Shown piece by piece: positions 52,685-63,600 of a stretch of DNA of 64,000 bases (position 1 is its first letter; every line of letters begins with the position of its first letter). Location of the stretch: positions 124,001 to 188,000 of the forward strand of contig NZ_JBISHH010000022.1 in the NCBI RefSeq assembly GCF_045066735.1. Direction: 5' to 3'. A model generated the notes under the pieces. That model saw only the letters and a program-made list of their open reading frames with translations, had not been told where the DNA came from and made no database searches. The position numbers and the translations under genes were made by a program. Source of the stretch: Algibacter sp045066735 (GTDB lineage: Bacteria; Bacteroidota; Bacteroidia; Flavobacteriales; Flavobacteriaceae).

Positions 52685-53578
52685 CTAGAAAAGATTTAAC
52701 TGTTCTTTGCTTAGAGTTGATATACTTCTAATCCTTATATCTTTAAAGAAAACCTCAGCTGCTTCACTTTGAATTTGAATTTTTCCTTTTGTCAATGGTA
52801 CTATATTTCCGTTTTCATCTGTATATCTCGAGTTTTTAAGAATCATAACAACCTCTCCGTTTACAACATGAAGGCTTTTGCCTTCAAAACAGTATAAATC
52901 TAAAGTATTCCATTCACCCTTAGAATTTTCATGATTACTTTTACGCATACAATAATTTTTGTATTTACTTTTCATGCTTATAGGTAAATAATCTTGGGAT
53001 TCATGAGCTAAAGGGTTGAGGTTTGATTCAGGTTTATAAGCCTTAATGTCAATTCCCGATGTTGCTTGGCTCCAGTAATCACCAGTATAACCTTCCATTA
53101 TTTGGAATTCCTGCGACAGCATCCACGAACGAAAGAATTCAGCTCCCAATGGTCCAATCGAATGGTACAGAATACCCGAATCCATGAGCTTGTCTTTTCT
53201 GGGTTGCCATTTTATGTTTCCCCATTTATATTTTAATTGTAAATGGTAATTTTGATAGTCGTTTTTTGTTATTAAACAACCATAGTATTCTCCACTAATC
53301 CTTACTATGGTATCGTCTGCTTCCTGAAAAATTGAGAATACATTGTACGGATCATTATTTAACCCAATTGGTTTTATGAGTTCTTTTTTTTCATCTATTG
53401 GTGGTTTGCCGTTGTACGCGTTTTTATGTTTGAAACTTAAGTAAGAATCCCATTTGGATAGATTAAAATCTATTAATTCTTCCCAAGGATTGTGTTCTTG
53501 GCTTGAAGCGTACTTATGAATATCATTTGAACATGAAAGTATCAGTGTCGATATTAACAGAAAAAGGCTAATGCGCAT
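52685..53578 (-). CDS. DUF1080 family lipoprotein (3-keto-disaccharide hydrolase-like)
   Basis: 297 residues with a lipoprotein signal (LISTLILSCSNDIHK, Cys at about 16). The concanavalin-like DUF1080 fold is visible in LIDFNLSKWDSYLSFKH, NYHLQLKYKWGN, LMDSGILYHSIGPLG, FQIMEGYTGDYWSQATSGIDIKA and NTLDLYCFEGKSLHVVNGEVV, then KGKIQIQSEAAEVFFKDIRI. DUF1080 proteins act on oxidised or unusual sugars, some cleaving 3-keto-glycosides. It lies at the downstream end of the glycoside hydrolase group, next to a sulfatase remnant. Confidence 0.85.
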   Translation of the reverse strand: MRISLFLLISTLILSCSNDIHKYASSQEHNPWEELIDFNLSKWDSYLSFKHKNAYNGKPPIDEKKELIKPIGLNNDPYNVFSIFQEADDTIVRISGEYYGCLITKNDYQNYHLQLKYKWGNIKWQPRKDKLMDSGILYHSIGPLGAEFFRSWMLSQEFQIMEGYTGDYWSQATSGIDIKAYKPESNLNPLAHESQDYLPISMKSKYKNYCMRKSNHENSKGEWNTLDLYCFEGKSLHVVNGEVVMILKNSRYTDENGNIVPLTKGKIQIQSEAAEVFFKDIRIRSISTLSKEQLNLF

Positions 53579-53662
53579 ATTTATTAATTTTTATTTAAAT
53601 ATTTTAAAGATAGCTCTTAAATCCAAAACTAAAATTTTGAAGAAGAAATGGTTTTAAGCCTA

Positions 53663-54058
53663 TTACTTGTAAATAATATTTCTGTTTTTTCGGTTAAATT
53701 TCTGCATTATTGCATATAACAAGGGTTGAAAAACAGCACCATTGTCTAAAGCACTTGTGGGTAATATTATATTTTTTCCAGGATATAAATCGTAATGATT
53801 TTTAGTAGTTTTTGTTTGTACATGAGGTGCATTAAAGGAAACATCGGCAAAAAATGGTTTTTCGTTGTTATAGTTTTTAATCAAATTAATAGCTTCGTTT
53901 GCAGTAATATCGGTAATATGACCAGCTGGTGAATTGTATGTTTTTAATTGCCCGGGCTGTATGCTCCCGGTTTGGTCAAAAATCTCTTTAATATTTTTTC
54001 CCATGGCGTGCCATTTCCCGGTCATAAAAGTATTTAAGTAATTAAAGTTAGAAAGCAA
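53663..54058 (-). pseudogene. Remnant of a sulfatase gene
   Basis: A 131-codon frame reads NTFMTGKWHAMGKN and EAINLIKNYNNEKPFFADVSFNAPH, matching the GKWHxG and KPFFxxxSFxAPH stretches of the formylglycine sulfatases. The N-terminal part with the catalytic CxPxR and the C-terminal half are missing; a functional sulfatase has about 450-550 residues. It lies between GH97 and DUF1080 genes in the same orientation. Probably a decayed member of a polysaccharide-utilisation locus; an active fragment is unlikely. Confidence 0.75.
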
Positions 54059-54152
54059 TGAATAGGTAAAAAACTATCTTATATGATTTTTAAATCAATA
54101 ATTATTAACCATAGGAAGAATGTCTAGTGTTTATGTTATCATTAACAAAAAA

Positions 54153-56249
54153 TTATTCAACTACTTTAAATTCTATAGCCTGTCCACCGCCAGAAGCTAA
54201 AATAATTTCTAATACATCTATAGAAGAAACTTCTCTTTTAGAAATCTCAAATGCTTCTGGATTTGTTTCCCAATCTGCATCTTTTGAATCTGCATAAATA
54301 GTTGCTTCGTAATTTTTTCCTTTAGAAAGGAAAGATAAATCTATTTTAAAACTTCTTGAATTTTCGTCAGTAATACTTCCTAAATACCAATTTTCTGTCC
54401 CTCTTTCTTTTCTAGCAATTGTATAAAAATCGCCAATTTTACTATTTAACACTTTACTGTCAGACCAATTGGTTGGAACATCTTTTATAAATTGAAATGC
54501 CGCATTTCCTTCATAATTTTCTGGTAAATCAGCAGCCATTTGTATGGGACTGTACATAGTTAAATAATAAGCCAATTGTTTACAAATTGTTGAGCGAACT
54601 CTAAAACTTTCTTTTCTCCAAGGTTTATCTGGTAAAAACACATCAAAAATACCAGGTGTGTAATCTATTGGGCCGCCTAAAATTCTTGTAAATGGCAATA
54701 CAACACCGTGTTCTGGCGAATTTCCTTCACTCCAAGCATTGTATTCTTGTCCGCGAGCTCCTTCACGAGCCATTAAATTAGGATATGTACGTTGTTCGCC
54801 CGTAAATTTTATAGGTTCATGGTTTACAATTAATAATTTATGTTTTGCAGCCGCTTGTACCATTTTTTTATAATGGCGAACCATATATTGACCGTGATGA
54901 TGTTGACGATATGTTTTTTTATCGTAATCATAATTTACATCACCGGTATAACCAACCTTCACCGTTTTTATACCTAAATCGGCACACATCTTATACAATT
55001 CATCCATTGCTGGCTCATAATGATCTATATCTGAAATTGTTTCGTGATACATCATCATTCTAACACCTTTTTCTTTTCCGTATCTGCAAACTTCTTTAAT
55101 ATCAAAATCATCGGTTGAAGTTTTCCAGTCGAAAATATTGTAACCAGTCCAAGAACCTTCCATATCATCCCAACCTTTATCCCAGCCTTCAATTAACACA
55201 TCAGGAATACCGTGTTTTGCGGCAAAATCTATATGATATTTTGCGTTTTTTGTATTTGCACCGTGTGGTCTAGTTATAGGTTTTCCAAATTGAGTTTTTT
55301 CTGCCCAAGCTGATTTTCCAATATGTAATTCCCACCAAATACCGATGTATTTATAGGTTTCAATCCAACTTGTATCTTCATATGCGCAAGGTGGATTTAA
55401 ATTCAAGATTAAATCAGACTCTACTAAATCTCCAGCTGTTTCACCAATTTGAATAGTTCTCCAAGGCGATTGAAATGGTGTTGAAGCTCTCACCAAATCT
55501 CCATTTAACCAAGGTGTTAAATGGGCTTTTAGTTTTGAACCATCTAAGGTGTTTAGCAAATTCATGCCTGCATAATCTGTTAAATCTGCTTCGTGAATAC
55601 TTACCACCAAATTATCATTAACCTCAATAGTTGTTGGTGTATTTGCCATATTTGCACGCTCTTCTTTACCTTGTCTTCGTGCAAAATTTATAGAATCTCC
55701 TATTTTACTAATGGGTGAATTGTAATATATTTTTTCGTAATTATCATAATCGGCAAAATTCCACCAAGCTTTGTAATCTCCATTAAAATTAAACTCTGTT
55801 AATTCATCGGTAATTACAAAATCTTTCAAATTTTCTTGCATTGGAAAAACATATCTAAATGCAACACCATCGTTATAAGAACGTGCAACAACATCAATTA
55901 AAACATCAGATTCTTTTTGTTTTAAATGAAGTGTTAACTCATTAAAATTATTGGTAATTTCTTCTCGTTGTCCCCAAACTGTTTTCCATTGAGAGTTTTC
56001 AGTAGTTTCTTCAGAAGAAATAATTTCAAAACCATTTTTTAAAGATTGATTTTTTAATTCAAAACCTAAAGCTGAAAGTTGTAAGAACTCTAAGTTATTA
56101 GAGCTTATACTATAAAATAATTGTCCCACATCATTCAATTCAAAAACAATTTTATTCTTTGAATCAGGAGAGGCAACTTCCTTAACAATATTATTTTGGT
56201 CACAACTTGCCATAAAGAATGGCAATAGAAGTAGTAAAATATGTTTCAT
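54153..56249 (-). CDS. GH97 glycoside hydrolase (SusB-like, probably inverting)
   Basis: 698 residues with a lipoprotein signal (LLLLLPFFMASCDQNNI, Cys at about 16). The N-terminal beta-supersandwich runs to about 280. The catalytic barrel has IEGWDKGWDDMEGSW, MMMYHETISD, LIVNHEPIKFTGEQRTYPNLM and AREGARGQEYNAW (a base-type Glu near residue 500), then LPFTRILGGPIDYTPGIF. The segment TVKVGYTGD has Gly where retaining GH97 enzymes carry the nucleophile Asp, which indicates the inverting, SusB-like group. It is likely an alpha-glucosidase or related alpha-glycosidase in the periplasm or on the surface. Fourth hydrolase gene of the locus. Confidence 0.9.
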   Translation of the reverse strand: MKHILLLLLPFFMASCDQNNIVKEVASPDSKNKIVFELNDVGQLFYSISSNNLEFLQLSALGFELKNQSLKNGFEIISSEETTENSQWKTVWGQREEITNNFNELTLHLKQKESDVLIDVVARSYNDGVAFRYVFPMQENLKDFVITDELTEFNFNGDYKAWWNFADYDNYEKIYYNSPISKIGDSINFARRQGKEERANMANTPTTIEVNDNLVVSIHEADLTDYAGMNLLNTLDGSKLKAHLTPWLNGDLVRASTPFQSPWRTIQIGETAGDLVESDLILNLNPPCAYEDTSWIETYKYIGIWWELHIGKSAWAEKTQFGKPITRPHGANTKNAKYHIDFAAKHGIPDVLIEGWDKGWDDMEGSWTGYNIFDWKTSTDDFDIKEVCRYGKEKGVRMMMYHETISDIDHYEPAMDELYKMCADLGIKTVKVGYTGDVNYDYDKKTYRQHHHGQYMVRHYKKMVQAAAKHKLLIVNHEPIKFTGEQRTYPNLMAREGARGQEYNAWSEGNSPEHGVVLPFTRILGGPIDYTPGIFDVFLPDKPWRKESFRVRSTICKQLAYYLTMYSPIQMAADLPENYEGNAAFQFIKDVPTNWSDSKVLNSKIGDFYTIARKERGTENWYLGSITDENSRSFKIDLSFLSKGKNYEATIYADSKDADWETNPEAFEISKREVSSIDVLEIILASGGGQAIEFKVVE

Positions 56250-56356
56250 TGTTTCAAATTTTAATAGTAATTAATGGTGTAAGATTTTAAAGGTCGTAAT
56301 AACAGGCAATGCTTATTATTAGACTTCCTTGCCTGTTGGAAAATAGACTTGTAAAA

Positions 56357-58960
56357 TTATTTAGAGCTCGAAACAATTTTTGAAATAACAAAAGGCTCTT
56401 TATCCCCAGGAGGCATAATTTTAATTGATTCGTGCTTAACTTCACCATTAACGGTTTTTATTCTTAGACGAACCGGTTTTCCGTATTCCGGTGGAATTGG
56501 AATTTTGATTTGAACCTTACGCTGATTATTTAAAAGGGTATACGAACCAATATCTACGCCTTCCATAGAAGCAACAACTATTGCCTCTTTGCTCGCATCT
56601 GAAAAGTTCAATTCTGCATCCCAGGTACTAACATAAACGCCTGGGTCAATAAATACAATTTCGTATTCCACCCAATCAAACTTATCTTCATCGTTCTTTT
56701 TGGTGTTGTTAGAGTCCAGCACACCATCTTCATACAAATAATCCCATTTCTTTGTGCGGTTCTCATCGTTGGCATCAAAGTAGCCACTTTTTTGTCCCAC
56801 ACTGATTTTTGGGATTGACCCTCCAGCTACCTTAATGATTTTTGAGGCTACCATTTTGTCACTCGACTGGCCAATCATAATTTCAAACTCACCTTCTTCA
56901 ACCTGAAATTCGTTCGCCGTTAAGTTGTAGTGAGAAAATGCTTCGTAAGGTAGCTTGATCGAAACTGTTTTGCTTTTACCTGCTGGAACATGAACGCGTT
57001 CAAAACCTTTTAAGGCTTTAATCGGAACAACACGATTTGTTTCAACATCGCGCACATACACTTGTACGATTTCATCACCATCCATACTGCCTACATTGGC
57101 TACACTAACTGATACGACTAAATCTTCCATCGATTTTAAACCTTTTTTATCGAGTTTAAGGTCTTTAATATCAAACTGAGTATAGCTTAGTCCGAAACCA
57201 AAAGGATACAATGGCTCTGGCTCAGCGTACATGTATGTGCGACTTACTACAGGACCATAATCATCTTTCCATGTTTTAACATTGTAATCGTGAAAATGGG
57301 GAAGGTCTTTTTCTGATTTAACCCAACTTGTACTTAACTTACCTCCTGGATTTATATCCCCAAATAGCATTTTTGCCAATGCCGTTCCTTGTTCCTGACC
57401 GTTGGGCCATGCACATACAATACCCGGAATGTTTTCTTGTTCCCAACCTACAGACGTCGATCCACTTGGCACAAGAACTAAAACAATGTTTTTATTAACT
57501 GCCTGAACGGCTTTAATAAGCTTATGCTGATTCCCTGGTAGATTTAATGAAAGTCTATCCAAGGTTTCAGTCGCTGTTGATTCGTCGTTACCAACAATTA
57601 GGATTACCGTTTCAACATTTTTGGCTAGTGCTACTGCTTCGTCTATTTTTTGCTGATCATCGTCTGCCCCTGTAACTGAACACCCTTCGGCAAAACTCAC
57701 TTCTCCTTTTGCTCTTTTTTGTATTCCTTCGAGATTTGATATCTTACTCTTTGGATTACCTGAGTATATTCCCAACCAACAGTAATCAGCGAACGGTCCT
57801 ATTACAGCTACCTTATCATCATTATCTTTAAGTGGTAATATATTATCGTTTTTAAGAAGTACAATCGATTGCTCAGCAGCTTTTAATGCTAGTTGCTTGT
57901 GCGTTTCGCATTCAAGTACACTTTTAGGTATCTTTGAATATGGATTCAGTGACTGATCGTCGAAATCACCCGTCATAAATCTCAGTCTCAATAATCTTCT
58001 TACCGAAACATTTAGTTCCTCTTCTGTTAATAAACCTTGTTCAATAGCTGATTTTAGCGCTTGTACAAAAGGCGCTGATTTAGTTTTGTGTCTGAAACAC
58101 TCTTGATCAACACCCGCTTTAATGGCCATTGCAGCAGCTTCTTCCTGAGTTTTTGCATAGCGCATGCGTTTTTCTAGACCTTGAACTGCAGCCCAATCGG
58201 CAATTACATAGCCTTTAAAGCCCCATTCGTTGCGTAACACGCCGTTTACCAACCAATCGTGAGCAGAACATGGTGTACCGTTTACACCATTGAGACCAGT
58301 CATGATTCCGGTGGCTTCCTCATCTATTATACAGGTTTTATAGGCCGGAAAGTAATATTCATATAAGTCCTCTTGCCTTACTAGTGAATGGCTGAATTCT
58401 CTACGAAAGTCAACATTGTTGGCTACATAATGCTTTACTGTTGTTACAGTTTTAAGGTGTTTTGAATCATTCCCTTGCATTCCACGAACATACATACGCG
58501 CTATCTCGGACATTAAATGTGGATCTTCGCTGTAGCATTCTTCATTGCGTCCCCAACGTGGGTCACGTGCCATATTTACGGTTGGAGCAAACATCATTAC
58601 TTCCTTTTGACCTGTATTTTTAAGTGCTCTAGCTTCATTAGAAATAGCGGTTGCTACATCAAACATTAGGTCTGGATTCCAAGTTGCTCCCATAGCTATG
58701 TTTTGAGGAAACTGAGTGCAATTCCAGGCTTTTAACCCATGAAGAGCTTCTCCATACCATTCATAACTAGGAATATCTAATCGTTCAATTGCTGGAATTC
58801 TTGATCCACAATAACTAATTTTTTCTTCTAGTGTCATTTTCGACAGCAAATCTTCAACGCGCTCTTCAATGGGTGCGTCAGGTTCTTTCCAAGTTTGGGC
58901 TTTCACTCCCCAAACGCATAAGAGTAAAAGGAATAGTGAAATGTTTTTTACTACTTTCAT
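56357..58960 (-). CDS. GH3 glycoside hydrolase (beta-xylosidase/beta-glucosidase-like)
   Basis: 867 residues with a Sec signal (FLLLLCVWGVKAQ). Domains: GH3 N-terminal barrel with SRIPAIERLDIPSYEWYGEALHGL and MARDPRWGRNEECYSEDPHLM (about 110-131), nucleophile Asp in GYVIADWAAVQGLEK (about 260), C-terminal sandwich, fibronectin III-like domain and a C-terminal carbohydrate-binding-like region ending about residue 865 (YEIVFIDPGVYVSTWDAELNF). The SEDP pattern is common in xylosidase-type GH3. It removes terminal beta-linked sugars from oligosaccharides. The 107 bp gap before GH97 shows no terminator. Confidence 0.9.
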   Translation of the reverse strand: MKVVKNISLFLLLLCVWGVKAQTWKEPDAPIEERVEDLLSKMTLEEKISYCGSRIPAIERLDIPSYEWYGEALHGLKAWNCTQFPQNIAMGATWNPDLMFDVATAISNEARALKNTGQKEVMMFAPTVNMARDPRWGRNEECYSEDPHLMSEIARMYVRGMQGNDSKHLKTVTTVKHYVANNVDFRREFSHSLVRQEDLYEYYFPAYKTCIIDEEATGIMTGLNGVNGTPCSAHDWLVNGVLRNEWGFKGYVIADWAAVQGLEKRMRYAKTQEEAAAMAIKAGVDQECFRHKTKSAPFVQALKSAIEQGLLTEEELNVSVRRLLRLRFMTGDFDDQSLNPYSKIPKSVLECETHKQLALKAAEQSIVLLKNDNILPLKDNDDKVAVIGPFADYCWLGIYSGNPKSKISNLEGIQKRAKGEVSFAEGCSVTGADDDQQKIDEAVALAKNVETVILIVGNDESTATETLDRLSLNLPGNQHKLIKAVQAVNKNIVLVLVPSGSTSVGWEQENIPGIVCAWPNGQEQGTALAKMLFGDINPGGKLSTSWVKSEKDLPHFHDYNVKTWKDDYGPVVSRTYMYAEPEPLYPFGFGLSYTQFDIKDLKLDKKGLKSMEDLVVSVSVANVGSMDGDEIVQVYVRDVETNRVVPIKALKGFERVHVPAGKSKTVSIKLPYEAFSHYNLTANEFQVEEGEFEIMIGQSSDKMVASKIIKVAGGSIPKISVGQKSGYFDANDENRTKKWDYLYEDGVLDSNNTKKNDEDKFDWVEYEIVFIDPGVYVSTWDAELNFSDASKEAIVVASMEGVDIGSYTLLNNQRKVQIKIPIPPEYGKPVRLRIKTVNGEVKHESIKIMPPGDKEPFVISKIVSSSK

Positions 58961-58990
58961 AATTTCTGTTGATTTTCTTTTAATTAAAAC

Positions 58991-60634
58991 TTATTCTGCA
59001 CCTTGATACTTAAACCAATCAAAAAATGCTATTTTCTTACTTTCTTTTCCTGATGACGTAACATACATGCCCACGTATACACCATTAAATTTTTGTGCAA
59101 CCTCGTCAGAAACAATCGTATAATCTTGTGCTGTGCCTATGGGTTTCAGTTCAAACTTATTTTCACCATAATAGAATTGAGCATTAATGCCATCAACTGC
59201 TACACTAAAAACAACACTTTCTTTTTTATAAGGAATACTTACTATGACTTGCGGTTTAAACTCACCCTTATTTCCTTTTTGCAATGTTTTTAAAAGTACA
59301 AGTTTGTTCTTCGTTTTCAACAGTTGATAGTGATTCCCGTGACGACGATAAATCACCAACCCAGCTTTTTCATTTTCTTTTTTAGTTTTAAACGAAAGCG
59401 ATGTGCTGGCTTCATAATTTAGGTGTCGGGTACGTTGGGCAATAAAGGATGGGTTAACAAATTCAGCAACCGATTCTGGTCGTAACTGAATCTGTATTTG
59501 TCCGCCTTTTTGCTCGTACCAAGTTTCTTTGGGCGATCGTAAGAAGTTCCATTCAAGCCCCAATACTTCACCTTCAAACTCATCCAAATCGTTGGTTTTA
59601 TGTACTGGGCTCCAAGGTAATTCGGGTCGTTTTTGTTCAAATTGTAATAAACCCTTTCTCGGATTAAAAATAGGAGTTACACCAGATTCCTGATTCGTCA
59701 TTTCAACTTTTGCTAAAAATGTTTCACGAGCTAATGTGATAAATCCATCTACTTGTCTTTTGGCAAGCATTACACTCCACCAGTCTCCATTTTGAGTTTG
59801 TACTAAATCTGCATGTCCTGTTTGTTGTATAGGATATTCTTTTCCCAAATGACGATGCGTCATTACTGGATTCGCATGATTAGGAATGTAAGGTCCCCAA
59901 ATATTATTACTATTAAACGCAGTTACAGCATGATACTCTCCAGTCCCACCTTCTCCTATAAGTAATAGATATTCTCCATTGATTTTATATATATGCGGTC
60001 CTTCTGCCCAACGTGCATTAGATGCATGTCCATAGGTAAGTTGTTTTTTCTCACCAATTAGCTCGCCTTTATCTGGATTTATTTCTTGCATCCAAACACC
60101 ATTTTTTCCTGGCCATTTGTTTTGTGAGTTGTCAACAATTCCAGCTCCAGTATAATAACATTTACCATTATCATCCCAAAACAGAGAAGGGTCTATTCCA
60201 GGAGCATCTTCTATCCATATTGGGTCTGACCAAGAACTGTAAGGGTCTTTTGTTGTGATTATAAAATTCCCATTGCCTCCAACCATTGTGCAGATAATAT
60301 AAAATGTTCCATTGTGATGTCGAATGGTAGGAGCGAAGATACCTTGAGAATTACCTAATCCATCAGGATAATTAATCTGTGTTGATTTAGATAATCCATA
60401 TCCAATTAATTTCCAATTAACTAAATCTTTACTTTTATGAATTGGCAGTCCTGGAAACCACTCGAAGCTAGAATTTACCATATAGTATGTATCTCCTACA
60501 CGACAAATAGATGGATCTGGATAAAAACCAGACAAGATTGGATTTTTAAAATTGTCTGGAGCTTTTTGTCCTGAAACATTAAAACAAATAAATGCAAAAA
60601 AGAAAAACTTAATTATCATTAATTTCATTTTCAA
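58991..60634 (-). CDS. GH43 glycoside hydrolase (beta-xylosidase / arabinofuranosidase-like)
   Basis: 547 residues with a signal peptide (FFFFAFICFNVSGQ). The five-blade propeller has LSGFYPDPSICRVGDTYYMV (catalytic base Asp, about 39), SWSDPIWIEDAPGIDPSLFWDD (pKa Asp, about 147) and ARWAEGPHIYKINGEYLL (acid Glu, about 210). A C-terminal GH43_C2-like beta-sandwich follows from about 350 (DEFEGEVLGLEWNFLRSP). This two-domain plan fits beta-xylosidases and alpha-L-arabinofuranosidases. It starts five bases after the GH2 stop, so it shares a transcript with the GH2 gene. Confidence 0.9.
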   Translation of the reverse strand: MKMKLMIIKFFFFAFICFNVSGQKAPDNFKNPILSGFYPDPSICRVGDTYYMVNSSFEWFPGLPIHKSKDLVNWKLIGYGLSKSTQINYPDGLGNSQGIFAPTIRHHNGTFYIICTMVGGNGNFIITTKDPYSSWSDPIWIEDAPGIDPSLFWDDNGKCYYTGAGIVDNSQNKWPGKNGVWMQEINPDKGELIGEKKQLTYGHASNARWAEGPHIYKINGEYLLLIGEGGTGEYHAVTAFNSNNIWGPYIPNHANPVMTHRHLGKEYPIQQTGHADLVQTQNGDWWSVMLAKRQVDGFITLARETFLAKVEMTNQESGVTPIFNPRKGLLQFEQKRPELPWSPVHKTNDLDEFEGEVLGLEWNFLRSPKETWYEQKGGQIQIQLRPESVAEFVNPSFIAQRTRHLNYEASTSLSFKTKKENEKAGLVIYRRHGNHYQLLKTKNKLVLLKTLQKGNKGEFKPQVIVSIPYKKESVVFSVAVDGINAQFYYGENKFELKPIGTAQDYTIVSDEVAQKFNGVYVGMYVTSSGKESKKIAFFDWFKYQGAE

Positions 60635-60639
60635 ATCAA

Positions 60640-63600
60640 TTAAAATTTAATTATTTCTTCGTTCACATTAGAGATAATGGGCACTATATAAAATGAATAG
60701 TTATACGTTCCTGGTGTAATTAAATACGCTTTATGTGGTTCTGCACTAGGCGACCAAGTATCATCTCCACCAACTCCTGTTTGTTTTAAATCTACATTTA
60801 CAGTTAAAACATCTCTAGCTATTAACTCGTTTGTATGATTCGCTTCTTGTAAATTTTTAGTACTATAAGGCACAACGCTAAAACTTAATTTATCTTCACC
60901 TTTTACTAAAACTCCACTGTCTTTTAAATTTTCCAATTTAAACCAGCTAGTTTCAGTATGATTTCCAAATTCTTCAGGATATACATATTCATAACTCATG
61001 GTTTTTACATTTCCTGAATACAAACCTATATGCGAACCATAATTTCTATCAACATAATTTGGATGTGGACCTTTACCTAAATACGTTAGCTTTCCATATG
61101 TGTCTGCAACATCAAACTGCATTCCAACTCTTGGTGCATTTGGAGCATCTTTTGCTATTTCTACCTTATAATCTACTTTTACTTCTCCACTTCCTAAAAT
61201 GGTATACACTAAATTTACCTTTGTACTTGGGTTTGAAATTTCACCAGCAACATTAACAACAACTTTCCCGTTTTCTTCAGCATTTACAGAAACATTTGTT
61301 GCTTTAAAATTATCTCCAGCATTCATCCAATCAAGTTCATTTTGTTTTTTTAAGGCCCTTCTATATGCTTTATCATTTTCAGTTTCGGCTCTCCAGAAAT
61401 TCAGTTTTAAAGGTGAAGAAACTACGTTAATTCCTTTGGATTTGTATGACGTTACATAACCTGAATTTTTATTAACCTTTAATACAACAGTTTTGTTTTT
61501 TACGATAACTTCTTTTGTGTTTTCAATTACCGTTAAACTTGAGTTACTTTTTAAATTTGCCGCTTTTTTTACTGAATAATTTAATTTAAATTGTTCTTCA
61601 AAAACTATATAGCCCTTATTTTCCCAAAGCTCATTTTCTTTTAGTTTTCCTTGAATATTTATAAAGTATTCTGCCTCGGCTTTTAATTTAGGTTTTTTAA
61701 ACGTTATTTTTAACGTACTCGTTTCAAAAGGTTTTGTGTTTAATGGTAATATATTTCCTTGTTGAATAATTTTTCCGTTTTCAGTAATATTCCAATACAA
61801 ATTGTACCTAGATAAATCTGCAGCGTGATGACGATTCAAAATCTCAAATTCACCATTTAATGCATTTACTGCTGAAATTACAACTGGCTGATTTACTTTT
61901 TTACATTCATACGTTGCTGGTTTTGGCGTTCTATCTGATGCTATAACTCCGTTAATACAAAATGTTCCATCGTTTGGAGTATCTCCAAAATCTCCACCAT
62001 ATGCTAAATATTCTTTTCCGTTCTTGTCTTTTTTCAATATTCCTTGATCAATCCAATCCCAAATATAACCACCTAAAGCTCTGTCGTTTTTATAAATAAC
62101 ATCCCAATATTTTTTCATATTCCCTGTTGAATTCCCCATTGAATGTGCGTACTCACACATTACAACTGGTCTATTATCAATCGCACTTGTATCGTCTATT
62201 AAATCTTGTAATTCCCAAGGTTGAGGATACATTCTACTCAACATATCTACCCAAAACGGATCCGTTGGATTTCCGTGATCTTGCGTATAAAACTTTTGTT
62301 TGTAATCTGGATGTGTTGGTACTCCTTGCGCACCTTCATAATGCACATATCTTGTAGGGTCAAAAACTTTAATCCACGTTGCCATTGCCGCGTGATTTGG
62401 TCCCATTCCAGACTCGTTTCCTAAACTCCACATAACAATACTTGGGTGATTTTTATCGCGCTCAACCATTCTAACTGCACGCTCTAAATAGGTGTTACTC
62501 CATTCTGAAACATTAGACAATTGCCCACGAACACCGTGCGACTCTAAATTTGCTTCATCCATTACATAAATTCCATATGTATCACATAAATCGTAGAAAT
62601 AAGGATCGTTTGGATAATGAGAAGTTCTAACTGCGTTAAAATTAAATTGTTTCATTAATTTAACGTCTTCTTCCATATCTGCTCTTGATAGTGATTTACC
62701 GTTAGTCATATGATGATCGTGACGATTCACACCAATCATTTTAACTGGGTTTCCATTTACTAAAAAGCGACCTCTATCATCAATTTTAACTTCTCTAAAA
62801 CCAACTTTTGTACTTGAAAACTGCACTGGATTTCCTTTATCATCTTTCACTTCAAGTAAAAGTGTGTATAAATAAGGATCGTCTGAAGACCATTGTTTTG
62901 GAGTTTTTACTTCAGTTTCAATCATTCCGAAATAGACATTGTCTCTTTGAGGATATATTTCACCAAAATACTTACCTAATTTCATTATATTTTTTTCACC
63001 GACAACGCTTCCATTAGCATCAACAAGTTTAGATGTTAATGTCCAATTATCTACTGTAGTTTTTAAAGGTGCTGTTCCAAAATGCCCCACTTTTTCAACA
63101 TACTTATTCGCAATATTTGCAATAAATTCTGGTCTAATTTGAAGTTTTGCATTCTCATAATTATCATCAAAATCTGTTCTTACAAAAAAGTTAGACAATC
63201 TAACTTTAGGAACTGCCTTTAAGTACACTTCTCTTTCAATACCACTTAATCTCCAATGGTCTTGCGCTTCTAAATAACTACCATCGCTCCATCGGTATAC
63301 TTTTACAGCAACTTTGTTTTCTCCGTTAACTAAATGTTTTGTAATATCAAACTCCGCAGGTAAGCGCGTATCCTCGCTATAACCAACAAATTTACCATTA
63401 ACCCAAACGTAATAGGCTGAAGAAACTCCTCCAAAATGAAGAATTACATCTTTATCACTCCAAGAAGCATCAACTTCAAAAGATTTAATATAATGTCCAA
63501 CTGGATTATCGTGATGATTTATATTAGGGAAATCGCTAAAAAACGGATAGGTAGCATTTGTATAAATTGGTGTTCCATATCCTCTCATTTCCCAATTTGA

